Below, one piece after another: positions 1-10,718 of a stretch of DNA of 51,835 nt; positions within the stretch are counted from its first letter, which is position 1, and the number at the start of each line of letters is the position of its first letter. Location: contig JADNYJ010000246.1 in assembly GCA_015501075.1 (NCBI GenBank), positions 1-51,835 on the forward strand, in the 5' to 3' direction. The stretch is from Gymnopilus junonius (lineage: Eukaryota > Basidiomycota > Agaricomycetes > Agaricales > Galerinaceae). Below the pieces are notes generated by a model, which had not been told where the DNA came from, did no database searches, and was given only the letters and a program-made list of their open reading frames with translations. The position numbers and the translations under genes are program-made.

Positions 1-1364
1 TCCTCATCTCGCGCCTGTCCGCATTCGCTGCTGAATACCGCGACCTCCCAACTTTGGGATTCACTCACTTCCAACCTGCGCAGTTGACCACTGTCGGGAA
101 GAGGGCGACACTGTGGATTCAGGTGCGTCTCATCCCACTGTGATAATAATATGACGCTAATCAAATACGGGCCCCACCTCTACCCCCTATCATATTCATA
201 TATATATCATAATCCACAGGAACTTCTCTGGGATCTGCGGAACCTCAAACGGGCAAGAGATGACATTGGGTTTCGAGGAGTGAAAGGGACCACGGGGACG
301 CAAGCGAGTTTCTTGGCCCTCTTCGATGGCGACCACGAGAAGGTAATAATATCCTTTTCTGCAAGTTGTGCACACCAGACAGATGAATCTGATATTTAAT
401 AGGTCGAGGAACTCGACGCTCTTGTTACGAAACTTTCTGGATTTGAATACGCCTACCCAGTAACGTCTCAGACTTACTCGCGCAAGATCGATGCGGATGT
501 TCTTGGTCCTCTCGCGTCGCTCGGAGCAACAGCTCACAAGATCGCAACGGATATCCGTCTCCTTGCTAATCTGAAGGTAAATCTTCCACCTCAACTGGTT
601 ATTCACCTTTTATCACAACAAACGCTGAACACTATATCATTTTTTTTTTCAGGAAATCGAAGAACCGTTCGAGTCTACCCAAATCGGATCCTCCGCCATG
701 GCATACAAGCGGAACCCAATGCGCTCAGAACGCGTCTGCAGTCTCTCCAGACACCTCATGGTCCTCCACCAAAACGCCCTCATGACTAGCAGCGTCCAGT
801 GGTTCGAGCGCACTCTTGATGATAGCGCCAACCGACGCATCACGCTCCCCGAGGCATTTTTGACTGCTGATATCGTGCTTTCTACGCTGCAGAATATCTC
901 GGAAGGGCTGGTGGTGTATCCCAAGGTTATTGCCCGCAGGATTGCACAGGAGTTGCCGTTCATGGCTACTGAGAATATCATTATGGCGATTGTGAAGAAG
1001 GGTGGGGATCGTCAGGCAGCGCATGAGAAGATTAGGGTAGGTTGTTTTTGTCTCCTTTCTTTCTTTTTTTTTGTCTGCCTTTAATGGATATCTGACTTTG
1101 GCCCCATAGGTGCTCTCTCACGAAGCCGGCTACCAAGTCAAGCAGCTCGGACTCGAAAACGACCTTATCGACCGCATCCGTGCAGATGCCTACTTTGATC
1201 CTATCAAAGCTGATCTCGACTCCCTGTTGGATCCTGTCAGTTTCGTCGGCCGTGCCCCTGAGCAAGTCGATTCGTTCCTCAAGAACTGGGTCCAACCTGC
1301 CTTGGCGGACGATGAACTTAAGGATGCGGTTGCGAAGGGACAGAAGGTTGAGCTCAGCGTCTAA
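1..1364 (+). CDS. ADE13: Adenylosuccinate lyase, C-terminal part (5' end outside window)
   Basis: Purine biosynthesis enzyme that releases fumarate from SAICAR and from adenylosuccinate in the cytosol. The reading frame enters from the left edge and runs through five exons, about 1-122, 220-342, 403-576, 653-1036 and 1110-1364, all with GT-AG introns and matching phases. Exon 4 carries the fumarase/aspartase superfamily signature [15 protein letters not shown], the flexible loop with the catalytic serine. Downstream helices ([36 protein letters not shown]) match the family C-terminus and the protein ends at a TAA at 1362-1364. Everything visible is intact, with no shift or stop. The N-terminal portion lies outside the window, so the start cannot be given. 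Identification is secure because the signature and the flanking helices are both diagnostic. Confidence 0.95.
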
Positions 1365-1927
1365 AATGTGTCAATTTGCCATTAGCAAGGGAAAAATATG
1401 TATTCATTATTTAACCAATTGGTTTTATTTTGCCTTGCGGTTTGCTTATCAGTACAGCCAGTGTACTGATTCATGAACGGTGGGTGCGAGTTCCCTGTCA
1501 TAACCCAAGATGACTTCTGGAGGGCAGACCAACCAGTCACTTTCATCCTTAAGGATGTTAGTATGAAGTGCAACAGACTGTTTGAGAGCAATACGAATGC
1601 GTGCTAGCAAAGAGGGCCTAGTTTAAAGCTACGACAGTCGCACTGGTCATGCGATGTTAGGGACGATCTCGAAAATGACATGAAAATGAAGTCGGAACGA
1701 GTACAAAATTGAAATTGCCATTCATTCCGTTAACCTTCGCGCAGATCCACTATTGTGCCGGCAGAGGCCGGCGCATGACAAGCTAGGGTTTTCGGTTACC
1801 GAAAGAACCTTGAGGCAGTGAGGAATGTTGGCACTGGTTCACTGCCGGTTCACTGCCTCATACAAAACTTCTCGCGTTGAACCTCTTCTTCTGTTTCTCT
1901 CTACAACACTCATCGCTTGAACTTCCC
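1365..1927. other. Intergenic stretch, ADE13 to NACHT gene
   Basis: No convincing gene on either strand. It holds the 3' flank of ADE13 and the presumed promoter of the NACHT gene. Around 1836-1860 a short motif built on ggttcactgcc occurs twice in tandem. Confidence 0.5.
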
Positions 1928-3998
1928 ATGAATCATGCCAACGCCGTCGTCGATCGACCAAATAACGCGATGCTCTCTTCCTTCTCTAATACAGTATTCA
2001 GCGGAGGATCATTTACTCAAAACAATGTTCATAAAACGATCCACGTTGAATCACCAGGTACCGTAGTATTGGATGTCTTTGACGTCAATTTTCAATATTC
2101 AATATATAGGTAGTACATTTCAGCTGCTTTCGAGCAAGGTAGCGACAGCAGCATTTCACAATTCTGCTCAGCGTTTTGATCCACCAAAGTGTCACCCGAA
2201 TACGCGACGTTTGGTCTTGGAGAAGATTTTGGATTGGATTCAAACTGATAAAGACCGTGATTCATGGTTATGTGGCTACATGGTGCTGCAGGTGCGGGCA
2301 AGACTGCAATAGCGCAGTCTATAGCGGAGCGTTGCCAGGAGTTGAAGATCGCGATTGCCAGCTTCTTTTTCTTTCGAGGAGATCACACTCGTAACTCCAT
2401 TCAACCCCTCGTTGCGACACTTGCCTACCAACTTGCGCTAATTTATCCCGTTGCAAAAGAAAACATCATTTGCGCAATTGAACATGATCCCTTACTTTTG
2501 AACGGTCTTTCGAAACTCAATTAAAACGGCTCATCCTTAAACCACTTCTGCAACTCAAAACTTATGGTAATCCAGCTTTAGTCATTGTGATAGATGGGCT
2601 GGACGAATGTGAAGGACGCCAGGTTCAAGCGAGCATCATCCGTACCATTTCTGATGCTGTAAAAGATGAAACTAAAAATCTCCCCCTTTTATTTCTTATT
2701 GCTAGCCGCCCAGAACAACATCTCACTATGGCCTTCAGCTCAAGGGAAGCGGTCGGAGTGCTTACCAGACTACCTCTCGACGAGAGGTATTTTCCAGACA
2801 ATGATATTCGCTTGTTCCTTAACGACCAATTTACCAGCATAAAGTACAGTCATCCCTTCAAGCATCTCATTGATTCGTCATGGCCCAACGAGAGTCTCGT
2901 CGAAAATATTGTCGAAAAATCCTCTGGTCAGTTCATCTATGCTTCAGTAGTCATCCAATTTGTATCTTCACCACGACACAACCCAATGCAACGCCTGGAG
3001 ATTGTCCGAGGGATACGACATTCTCGTCTGGATTACCCCTTTGCCCAGCTTGATGCATTATACATGTATATCTTCTCTTGCATGGAGGACCTTGAAGTCG
3101 CAATTCAGATCATCAGTCTTGCAATTCTGGGCAATACAAATAGGATATTCAACATCAAAGGCTTTCTGAACCTTGCCGATGGGGACGTGGAGGTAGCTTT
3201 AGCTGACTTAATATCAGTCATAACCTGCTCTGAACAGCAAATCAAATTTCTCCATGCATCCCTTCCTGATTTTCTACTTGATCCTGCTCGTTCTCAACAA
3301 TACTACATCGATCCGCCTAGCAAATGTGCTTATTTTGCTCATATCTGGTTTGAACATGAAAATTGTGAATGTCACTCTTTACCTCCTTTCCTTAAAGAGA
3401 TCAGTGAGTTACAAGAAGTTCCAAGCATCCTTTTTTTGATGAATAGATAATCCCGTCTTTTATAGGTGCAGAGCATTATACCACTGAATATGGTGGATCA
3501 TATTCTATTACTCAATTCCTTGAAGCTGCGATGCCTACTGAACAACTTAGGAATGACATTCTCAGCTTCTTTCCTTATCTTTTGTATTTTCCAGGGCAGG
3601 GTGCAGTTCTTTGTGAACATGTCTGTGGTTTTCTTTCTTCAATAAAGAAATTGGTAAGGACTATTAATGATACATGAAGATTTTATAATAATTTACTTTG
3701 CCAGGACTTCGGGGACAATGGCATAGCCTACCAACATCAGCTCAAATTATTAACTGGGATGGTTAAACGCACATATCCGAACCACTGTCAATTGTTAGAA
3801 AATGACAACAAACATTCGAAAACACTAGATGAAAAAGGGTCTCAAGAAGTGTTGTCCCCAGAGCGAAGTGAAGCTCGATGTCCCTCCTTAGGGCCTAAGG
3901 TAGGATATCGAGAGTGGATTCGAAATGGCCAAATGAGGCCGCGAAATTCAGGACAGAAGAATACAAATGAAAAGAAGTCCAGACCTTTCTTTCTTTGA
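1928..3998 (+). pseudogene. NACHT-domain STAND NTPase (fungal NWD type), two one-base frameshifts
   Basis: Fungal STAND signalling NTPases of this kind are linked to non-self recognition and heterokaryon incompatibility. The first ATG is at 1928. Exon 1 (1928-2057) encodes a short leader with FSGGSFTQNN. Exon 2 starts at 2110 in matching phase with VATAAFHNSAQRFDPPKCHP, the conserved block before NACHT. The P-loop HGAAGAGKT is near 2280, and the Walker B region VIVIDGLDECEG near 2582-2620 is followed by LIASRPEQH. Later introns (3404-3465, 3654-3704) are in phase and the frame ends at 3998. Two breaks interrupt it: the P-loop is in a different frame from FDPPKCHP (shift near 2262), and Walker B differs again after DPLLLN (shift near 2503-2512). 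Each is explained by one missing base, and nearly all other codons stay open. There is no WD40, ankyrin or TPR tail. It is either a young pseudogene or an intact gene with sequence errors. Confidence 0.8.
3874..3912. repeat. Small hairpin in the 3' end of the NACHT gene
   Basis: Arms CCTTAGG and CCTAAGG flank one base at 3886-3900, and outer arms ctcgat (3874) and atcgag (3907) are exact complements. The six bases between inner and outer arms pair only partly. It lies in the last exon, where the encoded protein becomes low-complexity and unlike NACHT proteins, so this end may be acquired sequence. Confidence 0.5.
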
Positions 3999-5322
3999 GT
4001 TGTACATCTCCCAGTCAATAATCCTAGAAATATGTACAGTATCATCTGATTTATTAACATCCAAGATGTTGTTTAGGCAGAAGTCACTGTGCATTATTAT
4101 GATCTGATCTATTACTTGCACTCTACATATGCACTGGCAGTTGCATGTAAGGCTCCAACCGTATAGTATACATAGGTTATTACTCTTGCTTAGGTGGGTT
4201 GTAGCTGTTTCTAAGGGAAATTTTTAGGCTGACTGGGTCTAACCATATAGGAATACTGTATGCCAAGAATTTTCGAAAGGCCCTATACATATATGTAAAC
4301 TTATACAGTTATAACCATGTAGATAGACAGTACAGTTGGAGCCTTACTTGTGAGCAGTTTTAAACAAGGGAGCCAAGTCATTGCACAGCTTTGATCCTGC
4401 TCATGTCATCCCACTTCTATAACCGTATATATACAGTAGATAGACAGTATGGTTGGAACTTGGAGCCTTAGTTGCAAGCACTCAAGAGTTTGCTTTCATA
4501 AGCCGTCGGCCTCTAGAAGGCCCGGCCCGAATTTGACCTTAACCCACGTGGAATTACGTTACGTCACTGCCGCGGTTCGAACTTCGATATTGCACTCCGC
4601 TGTACACATCGTCCAGCCGCCTTCCTAAGCAGGAGAAGGTGAAGTAAAAACACTCTCAACCTCATTTTCGACCCCTGGAGGCCAGTGATAACAATCTGCA
4701 AGGACACAACACATATTTGGGGCGTGCAACTAGTTCCGTCTAACCCCGACCGCTTGACCCCATGTGGAAACACCGCTTGCGTGATCGGATCGCTAAGGGC
4801 GCACTGACCAAAGTTGCGCCTGGCTCGTAATGGAGAATCTGCCACGTAATACGCTGCTTCAAACCTTTGATATGTCGGTAAGTAACGCGTTTTTGGAAGA
4901 GCGTCTTCGCCTCTGACCTGGGACGAACAGATGAAAAAGACCAAGGCGTGAATACGACGGTGGTTGTCAGGATGTCTCCTTGGCTATGTTTATATCTTGG
5001 CCCCATAGCATCCCAAATTGAAACCATGATCGCCGAAAGGGCCCTTTTGATGTTACGTTACAAGGCACTTCATGGAATATTCGAAGCGTCGATGAGGGTC
5101 TAAAATTTACCGTCACTATACCCTCCCCTTCCTTGACGTTGAATCCCTGCTTTGCTCACATAGACTTCCGAATTCCAGTTCCAACACTTCCATCTTCACT
5201 CCAATTCCTTTCTTTTTCGCCTCCCCCTATCTTGGGACCCCTTTCACCACCGTTGTCTGTCCAACTACCCCCCCTCACTCATTGATACCTCACATTCTTT
5301 TGCTGACCATACTCGCACAATC
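3999..5322. other. Intergenic: MITE-like repeats and promoter of the GH16 gene
   Basis: Contains the inverted repeat described separately (4148-4470). Open frames on the minus strand at 4564-5027 have no recognisable domain or splice pattern and I treat them as chance. The last 120 bases before 5323 are strongly pyrimidine-rich (runs of ctttctttttcgcctccccc type), as is common upstream of well-expressed fungal genes. Confidence 0.5.
4148..4346. mobile_element. MITE-like element with 12-bp terminal inverted repeats
   Basis: TAAGGCTCCAAC at 4148-4159 is matched by its exact complement GTTGGAGCCTTA at 4335-4346, enclosing about 175 bases with no coding potential. Both ends finish in TA, as expected for a Tc1/mariner-type target. 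A second partial copy of the right end lies just downstream (about 4417-4470) and shares gatagacagta and the same terminal motif, with a 5-base insertion in the terminal repeat. There is no transposase. Assignment to a superfamily is inference. Confidence 0.55.
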
Positions 5323-8300
5323 ATGAGCGGCGGTTACCAACACAGTCAAGCCTCCGCCTCGGCCACGAGCCTTCTCCTGTCGGACCAACGGTCAACGACA
5401 CACTCGGTCGCGGAAAAGGTACGTGGCGCGCCATCGTTCAAGCTTGTGTCCGGACCACCGATCACTTCCTTTCATAGTATTCGCTGCCACCGTCACCCAT
5501 GTCGTGGGGCATGCCCATCGACCCCAGTGCACGGGAACCCGATGATTACCTGCACAATCCGGATCCGCTGCGAGATAGGAGGGTCGACAAGGGCGGAAAC
5601 ATCTTCACGTCGCGTGGTGTAGCCAACCTAGGGTGTTTGTTCATCATCGCCGCTGGCTGTTTAATGTTATTGTGCGTCTCTCTTTCTCTTTCCCGGGCTC
5701 GGCCTCCAAGCCTGACTTACTTCTTCGATTTTCTTGGCGCGCAGTGCTGGTACGTCTTCTGTTCTTCGACAGTCCCAGGAAAATTGCTAATTGTTATGGG
5801 TAGGATACCCCATCTTAAGTCATTTCATGAAGCATAATCAATCGACCCAAGGCGGCTTCAACCTCGGAGGCATCAACGCCACGGGTCAAGTCCCGAAATT
5901 CCCGACCAACTTCGCCGTTGTCGACCCCGATACGCCCAGTGATGCCTTATCAAGGCCTTCCTTCATGACAGGGGATGAATGGCAACTGGTATTCTCGGAC
6001 GAGTTCAATGTGGATGGACGGACCTTCTATCCTGGGGATGATCCGTTTTGGGAGGCTGTCGACCTACATTACTGGGGAACGGTGCGTCCCTCCGTTATAA
6101 CTCCTTCAACCTTTTCGTTTTGCTCATGCTAGAGGTTTTGTGGCAATCCACAGAACGATTTGGAATGGTACGATCCTAGTCAGAGTATGGTTCCTCCTCC
6201 TCTGTGGCCTCCATGCAAGAAAATCTGAAGTATACTTTCTTTCTTCTCAGTCACCACCAAGAACGGTTCATTACAGTTCCGGATCGACAAAGTGGACAAT
6301 CCTGCCGATAATCACAATATGACTTATAAATCAGGAATGGTACGTTCACCGAACACTCTTCTTCTTCCCCTTCAACTCCCACTCATCGTTACTTTACTTT
6401 TATAGATACAATCATGGTGATACTCTTCGACTTTTCCTCCCAATCCACTTTTGTGTCTAAATTTCCGTTAACGCAACAGGAACAAATTTTGTTTCACGGG
6501 CGGTCTCATTGAAGGTGTGTGGAGGAGTTTCCATCCGTAACCGCGACTTCCTCTGTCTCCGCATCGGCTTATTCATTGCTCTCTAGCTGCTGTTACCCTG
6601 CCTGGATCAAATTCCGTTAGGTAATAAGTGTCGTATTTTATCTCTGGGAGTGGATTTGATGTGTTCGTCGCTTTCTTTGTTTATAGTGGTCTGTGGCCTG
6701 CAGTGTGAGTCGTTCATGAGATAAGAGGGTGTGTGTATAGGAGGTGCTGATGATATCGTTTCTTTCTTCTTTTCTTCCTTCCTTCCTTCCCTCCCTCCCT
6801 CCCTCCTTTCATGATGCGCAGATGGACGATGGGCAACCTAGGCAAGTTCCTCCTTTACCCACCAACCCTCTCATCTCGTACCGCCCTCCCCGCTGACCTC
6901 CGCATTTTCCTCTTTCTTTCTCCAGGACGCGCTGGTTTCGGTGCAACGTTAGATGGAATGGTGCGTCACGCCCTTTGCGCTATAAGCCATTTCCACACTT
7001 ATCGTCAACTATCAACTAAACTAAAATAATTCTTTGATCATGAACATATCAGTGGCCTTACACCTACGACGCATGCGACGTCGGCACCTTACCAAATCAG
7101 ACGTATCCAGGGACGACTACCCCTGCTGCTGCGTTTGAGAATGGGGATCCGAGTTGGAATAATGTATTGGTGCGTCCACCCTCTGTCTTTTTTTTTTTTG
7201 CGAGTGATTCTCATCCAATTTTTTTCGTTGTTTTTTTTTTGGGGGTCTAGTCGTTCCTTCCCGGTCAACGTTTATGTGCGCGAATCTCCTTTCTCTTTTT
7301 TTTTAATTTCTCGGCGCTCTTTCTCTTTCTCTGACACGTCCACTGTAAAAAAACCCCCCGTTTGTGCAGCCGCTTGTACGTGCTCCGGCGAGTCTCACCC
7401 AGGTCCCATGCGGTCAGACGGGAGTTATGTGGGGAGATCAGCGCCTGAGATTGATATCTTCGAGGCGCTCATAGGTCCGAATGGTGGCCAGGTGTGTTTG
7501 GTTTCCTTGGGACGGTTGTGTTGGATCGAAGGAAGGGGGTTCTGAAGCTCTGTTGTGTTTATGCTAGGTGTCGTTGTCGGCGCAGTGGGCTCCTTATAAT
7601 GTGAGTCTTTTTTGTTCATTGATGGTGCTAGTTGGGTATATATGAAGAGTGATGTTGATGTTGATGATGGCAGGCGGGATATAATTGGCAAAACACCAGT
7701 GCGAACTTGATCATTTATAATCAGACGACGGGGTTGAATGGATACAAGGGCGGTATGTCATCACCGTTCTCATTGCTTTAGTCGGCGCTCTAGATGCACA
7801 TCATATCCTACTTTAGGTGTCTATCAGCAAACGACCAGCGGCCTCGGGCCCTCCAACCCAAATTGTTACGAGCAGAGCAGTGGGGGCTTCGCTACCTACG
7901 CTTTTGAATACCAGCCTGGGTGAGTTTTGACTTTAAGCTCATTTGCTTGATGCTGATGGACATATTGACATTCAGGTTCGATAACGCTTACATTACATGG
8001 GTCAATGATGGCCAAAAGGCGTGGACGCTAAACGTCGCTGGTATGGGCGCGGATCGTGCGACGGAGATCAGTGCGCGGCCGGTACCACAGGAGCCTATGG
8101 TCAGTTTTCTTCATTCAACCTCTATTGTATTTGTCCCGGTGTATATGTATATGTGAGGCTGACAATGTTTGCATTGCAGTACATCATAGCGAATCTGGGC
8201 TTCTCAAAGAACTTTGCCGAGATCGAGTTTGATAAGCTGACGTTCCCGTCTATAATGAGCATTGATTACATCCGGGTGTATCAGCCCAAGAGCGCGTTGA

Positions 8301-8539
8301 ATATTGGTTGTGACCCGACGGATTTCCCGACGGCGGCGTATATCGAGACGTCAGTCCTTTTTCCTTTTCTTGTCTTTTGTTCAAGGAACTCATTGTATTA
8401 CTTTTCTAATTTATTCTGCTTTTTTTTTCGATCGTGCTTTAGGTACATCGAGGCTTATACGAATTTCAATGTGACGACTTGGGCAGATGCAGGCCAGCCT
8501 TGGCCGAAGAACCGTCTAGCCAACGGCGGCCAATGTTAA
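5323..8539 (+). CDS. KRE6/SKN1-type beta-1,6-glucan synthesis protein (GH16)
   Basis: Type II membrane protein of the secretory pathway needed for cell wall beta-1,6-glucan. The ATG at 5323 opens a Ser-rich cytosolic tail with PSPMSWGMPIDPSAREPDDY, followed by a membrane segment (ANLGCLFIIAAGCLMLL) near 5620-5670. The lumenal part begins around FNLGGINATGQVP and includes GDEWQLVFSDEFN, WTMGNLGRAGFGATLDG and the GH16 catalytic motif in APEIDIFEA (near 7441-7475; the two Glu of E-x-D-x-x-E are present). It continues through NLGFSKNFAEIEFDKLTFP and SIDYIRVYQ to the C-terminal ITTWAD-like block, stopping at 8537-8539. There are roughly a dozen short introns. The frame is carried across those I checked, with no evident break. 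Which of the yeast paralogues KRE6 or SKN1 it corresponds to cannot be decided. Confidence 0.93.
6761..6808. repeat. Pyrimidine microsatellite in a GH16-gene intron
   Basis: A (TTCC)n then (CTCC)n run, all C and T, lies just upstream of an acceptor site inside the KRE6/SKN1-like gene. It lengthens the polypyrimidine tract of that intron and is likely to vary in length between strains. Confidence 0.7.
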
Positions 8540-9120
8540 ACTTTAAATGCCTCACTCTCCATCCATCCATGCACCCCATCCATATGCATTACATCGATTA
8601 TACCACGCAAGAAAACCCTAGATATTCATCAACCTTCAATCCGCTTAGTATATTAATTAATATCACAGCTTGGATAGATGTATTCCCCTTTCATATGTAC
8701 ATCCCGTCCTTTCTGACCGCTAATCTGCAGTATATATAGTGAACACTGACCTCTTTTTTCACTCTGCACCGCGTCGCCTTTTGCATTGACAATTGACATC
8801 ACATCACATCACACAAACCGCATTGCACTCATTTTTTCGACCTAGGAACCCGACCCCATTTTTACATACCCCATGAATGTATTCATTCCCTCTAAAAATA
8901 AGTCTTACAGATTCAATTCAATAGTCTCTTCGATTCTGAAAGCTATGCTATGCTAAAAATACGCTGCACACACGCACGGCCATGTAGTCCAGATTGACAT
9001 GTATCATCGGCGTTCATTGCCCTGGTGGCAGCAGACTATAAATTCCAGTGAAATTAGACCGGTCGGCGACTCCTCCCCATTCCTAACACCACTAACGACG
9101 TTACACAACAGAATCAAAAT
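8540..9120. other. Intergenic stretch downstream of the GH16 gene
   Basis: No gene seen. It is A/T-rich 3' flank, with a short acatc repeat near 8797-8812, then the promoter of the small secreted protein gene. Confidence 0.5.
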
Positions 9121-9670
9121 ATGCGTGTATTCGCTCTTGAACACTTCATGGTGTTGGCCATCGTAGCTCTTGGTGCCATGGGCCAATCTGACACTTCCAC
9201 CAGTACGAGTTTAACCTTCGTAAGCCGGGTTACACCCAGTGGGATTCCTCAGTACGTGGATCCTTGCACATTGACTGCTGCTTGTCGACGTTAACCTTGC
9301 GTTGTTACGATTTAGCACCTCCACGAGTGGTGGCGTCTCTCTCACTGCCCCCACGCTATCTAGCACGTCGACATCCACGACAGAGGGTCCTTCCGGGACC
9401 ATTGGCCTGCCGCCGGCGCCATCCTCGTCCTCTCAATCGACTATCACAACCGAGTCGACTTCCAGCACCTTGATCAGTCCTCTGCCCTCCGGCTCTGGCA
9501 CGTCTAGCTCGACCTCGAGTACCACTAGCAGTAGCAGTAGCAGCACCAGCAACACCAACAGCACCAGTGCGCCTACCACCACCACTGCGAGTGGCGCAGG
9601 AGCAACCCATGCGGTAGCGGGTGGTGCATTGGGCCTCGTGATGTTGCCTTTCTTGGTTGGGATGCTGTGA
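9121..9670 (+). CDS. Small Ser/Thr-rich secreted protein, probably GPI-anchored
   Basis: The ATG at 9121 is followed by a signal peptide (hydrophobic FMVLAIVALGAMG, cleavage likely before QSDTS). Exon 1 is 9121-9251, the intron is 9252-9315 and exon 2 is 9316-9670. Phases match and give 161 residues. The mature protein is almost entirely Ser, Thr, Pro and Gly, including a run of Ser codons from an agc/agt repeat near 9528-9570, and so would be heavily O-glycosylated. The C-terminus (THAVAGGALGLVMLPFLVGML) is hydrophobic after a small-residue stretch (ASGAGA), as in GPI attachment signals. No enzymatic domain is visible. Such proteins are common wall or surface proteins in basidiomycetes. Specific function unknown. 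Confidence 0.75.
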
Positions 9671-10718
9671 GACTGTGAGGTGAACAGGGAGCTAAGCTGC
9701 TTGGTTATGACGTCGGCGGTGAGTCGGAATTTCTATTATCCCTGATCTTCGTGTACTCATTGCCCTGAGCCTCCAGAATGAATGCTGAATTGCAATTGGA
9801 CAGTTTATTCTTTTAACTACAATGCTCGTAGGTAGTATTTGCAATCGATTATTCCGTTACGCCTCACGTCAACCGTTCCGGGCCATTCTGAGGTCGTAAG
9901 AATCCTTCCTGAGATTCTTGAACTGGATTGAATTTGAGATCGTTAGTATTTCAAGTGAAGATCGTCGTCAACCATATGACAGTGGATTTCTTCACAGCTT
10001 CTATTCTCCAATACCAACATCTGCCCCTACTTTGACCTGCTGCGGTTCGGGATTCCAAGGCCGCTAAGGGAGAGAGAAGAGGCCAAGTAGGAATTCCTAA
10101 TCTGAAGGCGTAAGATTCCCGTGTCTAGTTCATTCGATGAATAGAACTCGTCTCGCTATTTTTGACTCCGTACATCGTGATCATGATCAGTTAGAAGCAG
10201 AAGCATGCACCAGAAGGAGGGTACATTCAGAGTGCTAGTGTAAGTCTGTGGTGTATGCCAAGTCCTAAGCCGATAACGCACGTTCTCCTGTATTGGCCTT
10301 AGCGCTAAAGCTAAAGTCTGACAAGAATTCTTTTTAGTAGACGCACGACTCCGCTACTATTCGTGTCCTTTTCACTTTGCGTCCTTTCCTGGACGATTCT
10401 AATGGAATGGCCCCCACAAACACCGACATTTGCCCTTCCAGGGCTTAAAACCTCCGGAGGCGGAGCCAGCTAACCCCGTCTCCGAACCTTCTGTAATTCA
10501 TTAGCAGAGTCGTATCCATATGTACTTGTAAAACTATGTTACAAGATATTAAACAGTATATACGTAGTGCTAACCGGTGCTCTATTAATTACGAGTACCC
10601 CGTTAAAAATGAAGACGGAACAATTACGATAATGTACACTGAACAATAAAAACATTAAGCCAGGAATTACCAAGAGTAAAATCAACATATAGAATAGTTG
10701 GGGCAAAGGCGACTGGGT
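9671..10718. other. Intergenic between convergent genes
   Basis: No gene or recognisable repeat beyond a small GC-rich inverted repeat around cctccggagg near 10449. It separates the 3' ends of the small secreted protein gene and the SNF2 gene, which face each other. Confidence 0.5.

Noticed and set aside
1382..1591. Minus-strand 69-codon frame after ADE13
   Set aside because: Low complexity and no homology; lies in the 3' flank of ADE13.
3842..3998. Separate gene at the end of the NACHT locus
   Set aside because: The frame continues in phase from the preceding exon, so it is the last exon even though its text is unusual.
4564..5027. Overlapping minus-strand open frames upstream of the GH16 gene
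   Set aside because: No domains, they run into the promoter of the divergent gene, and one overlaps the other in a different frame.
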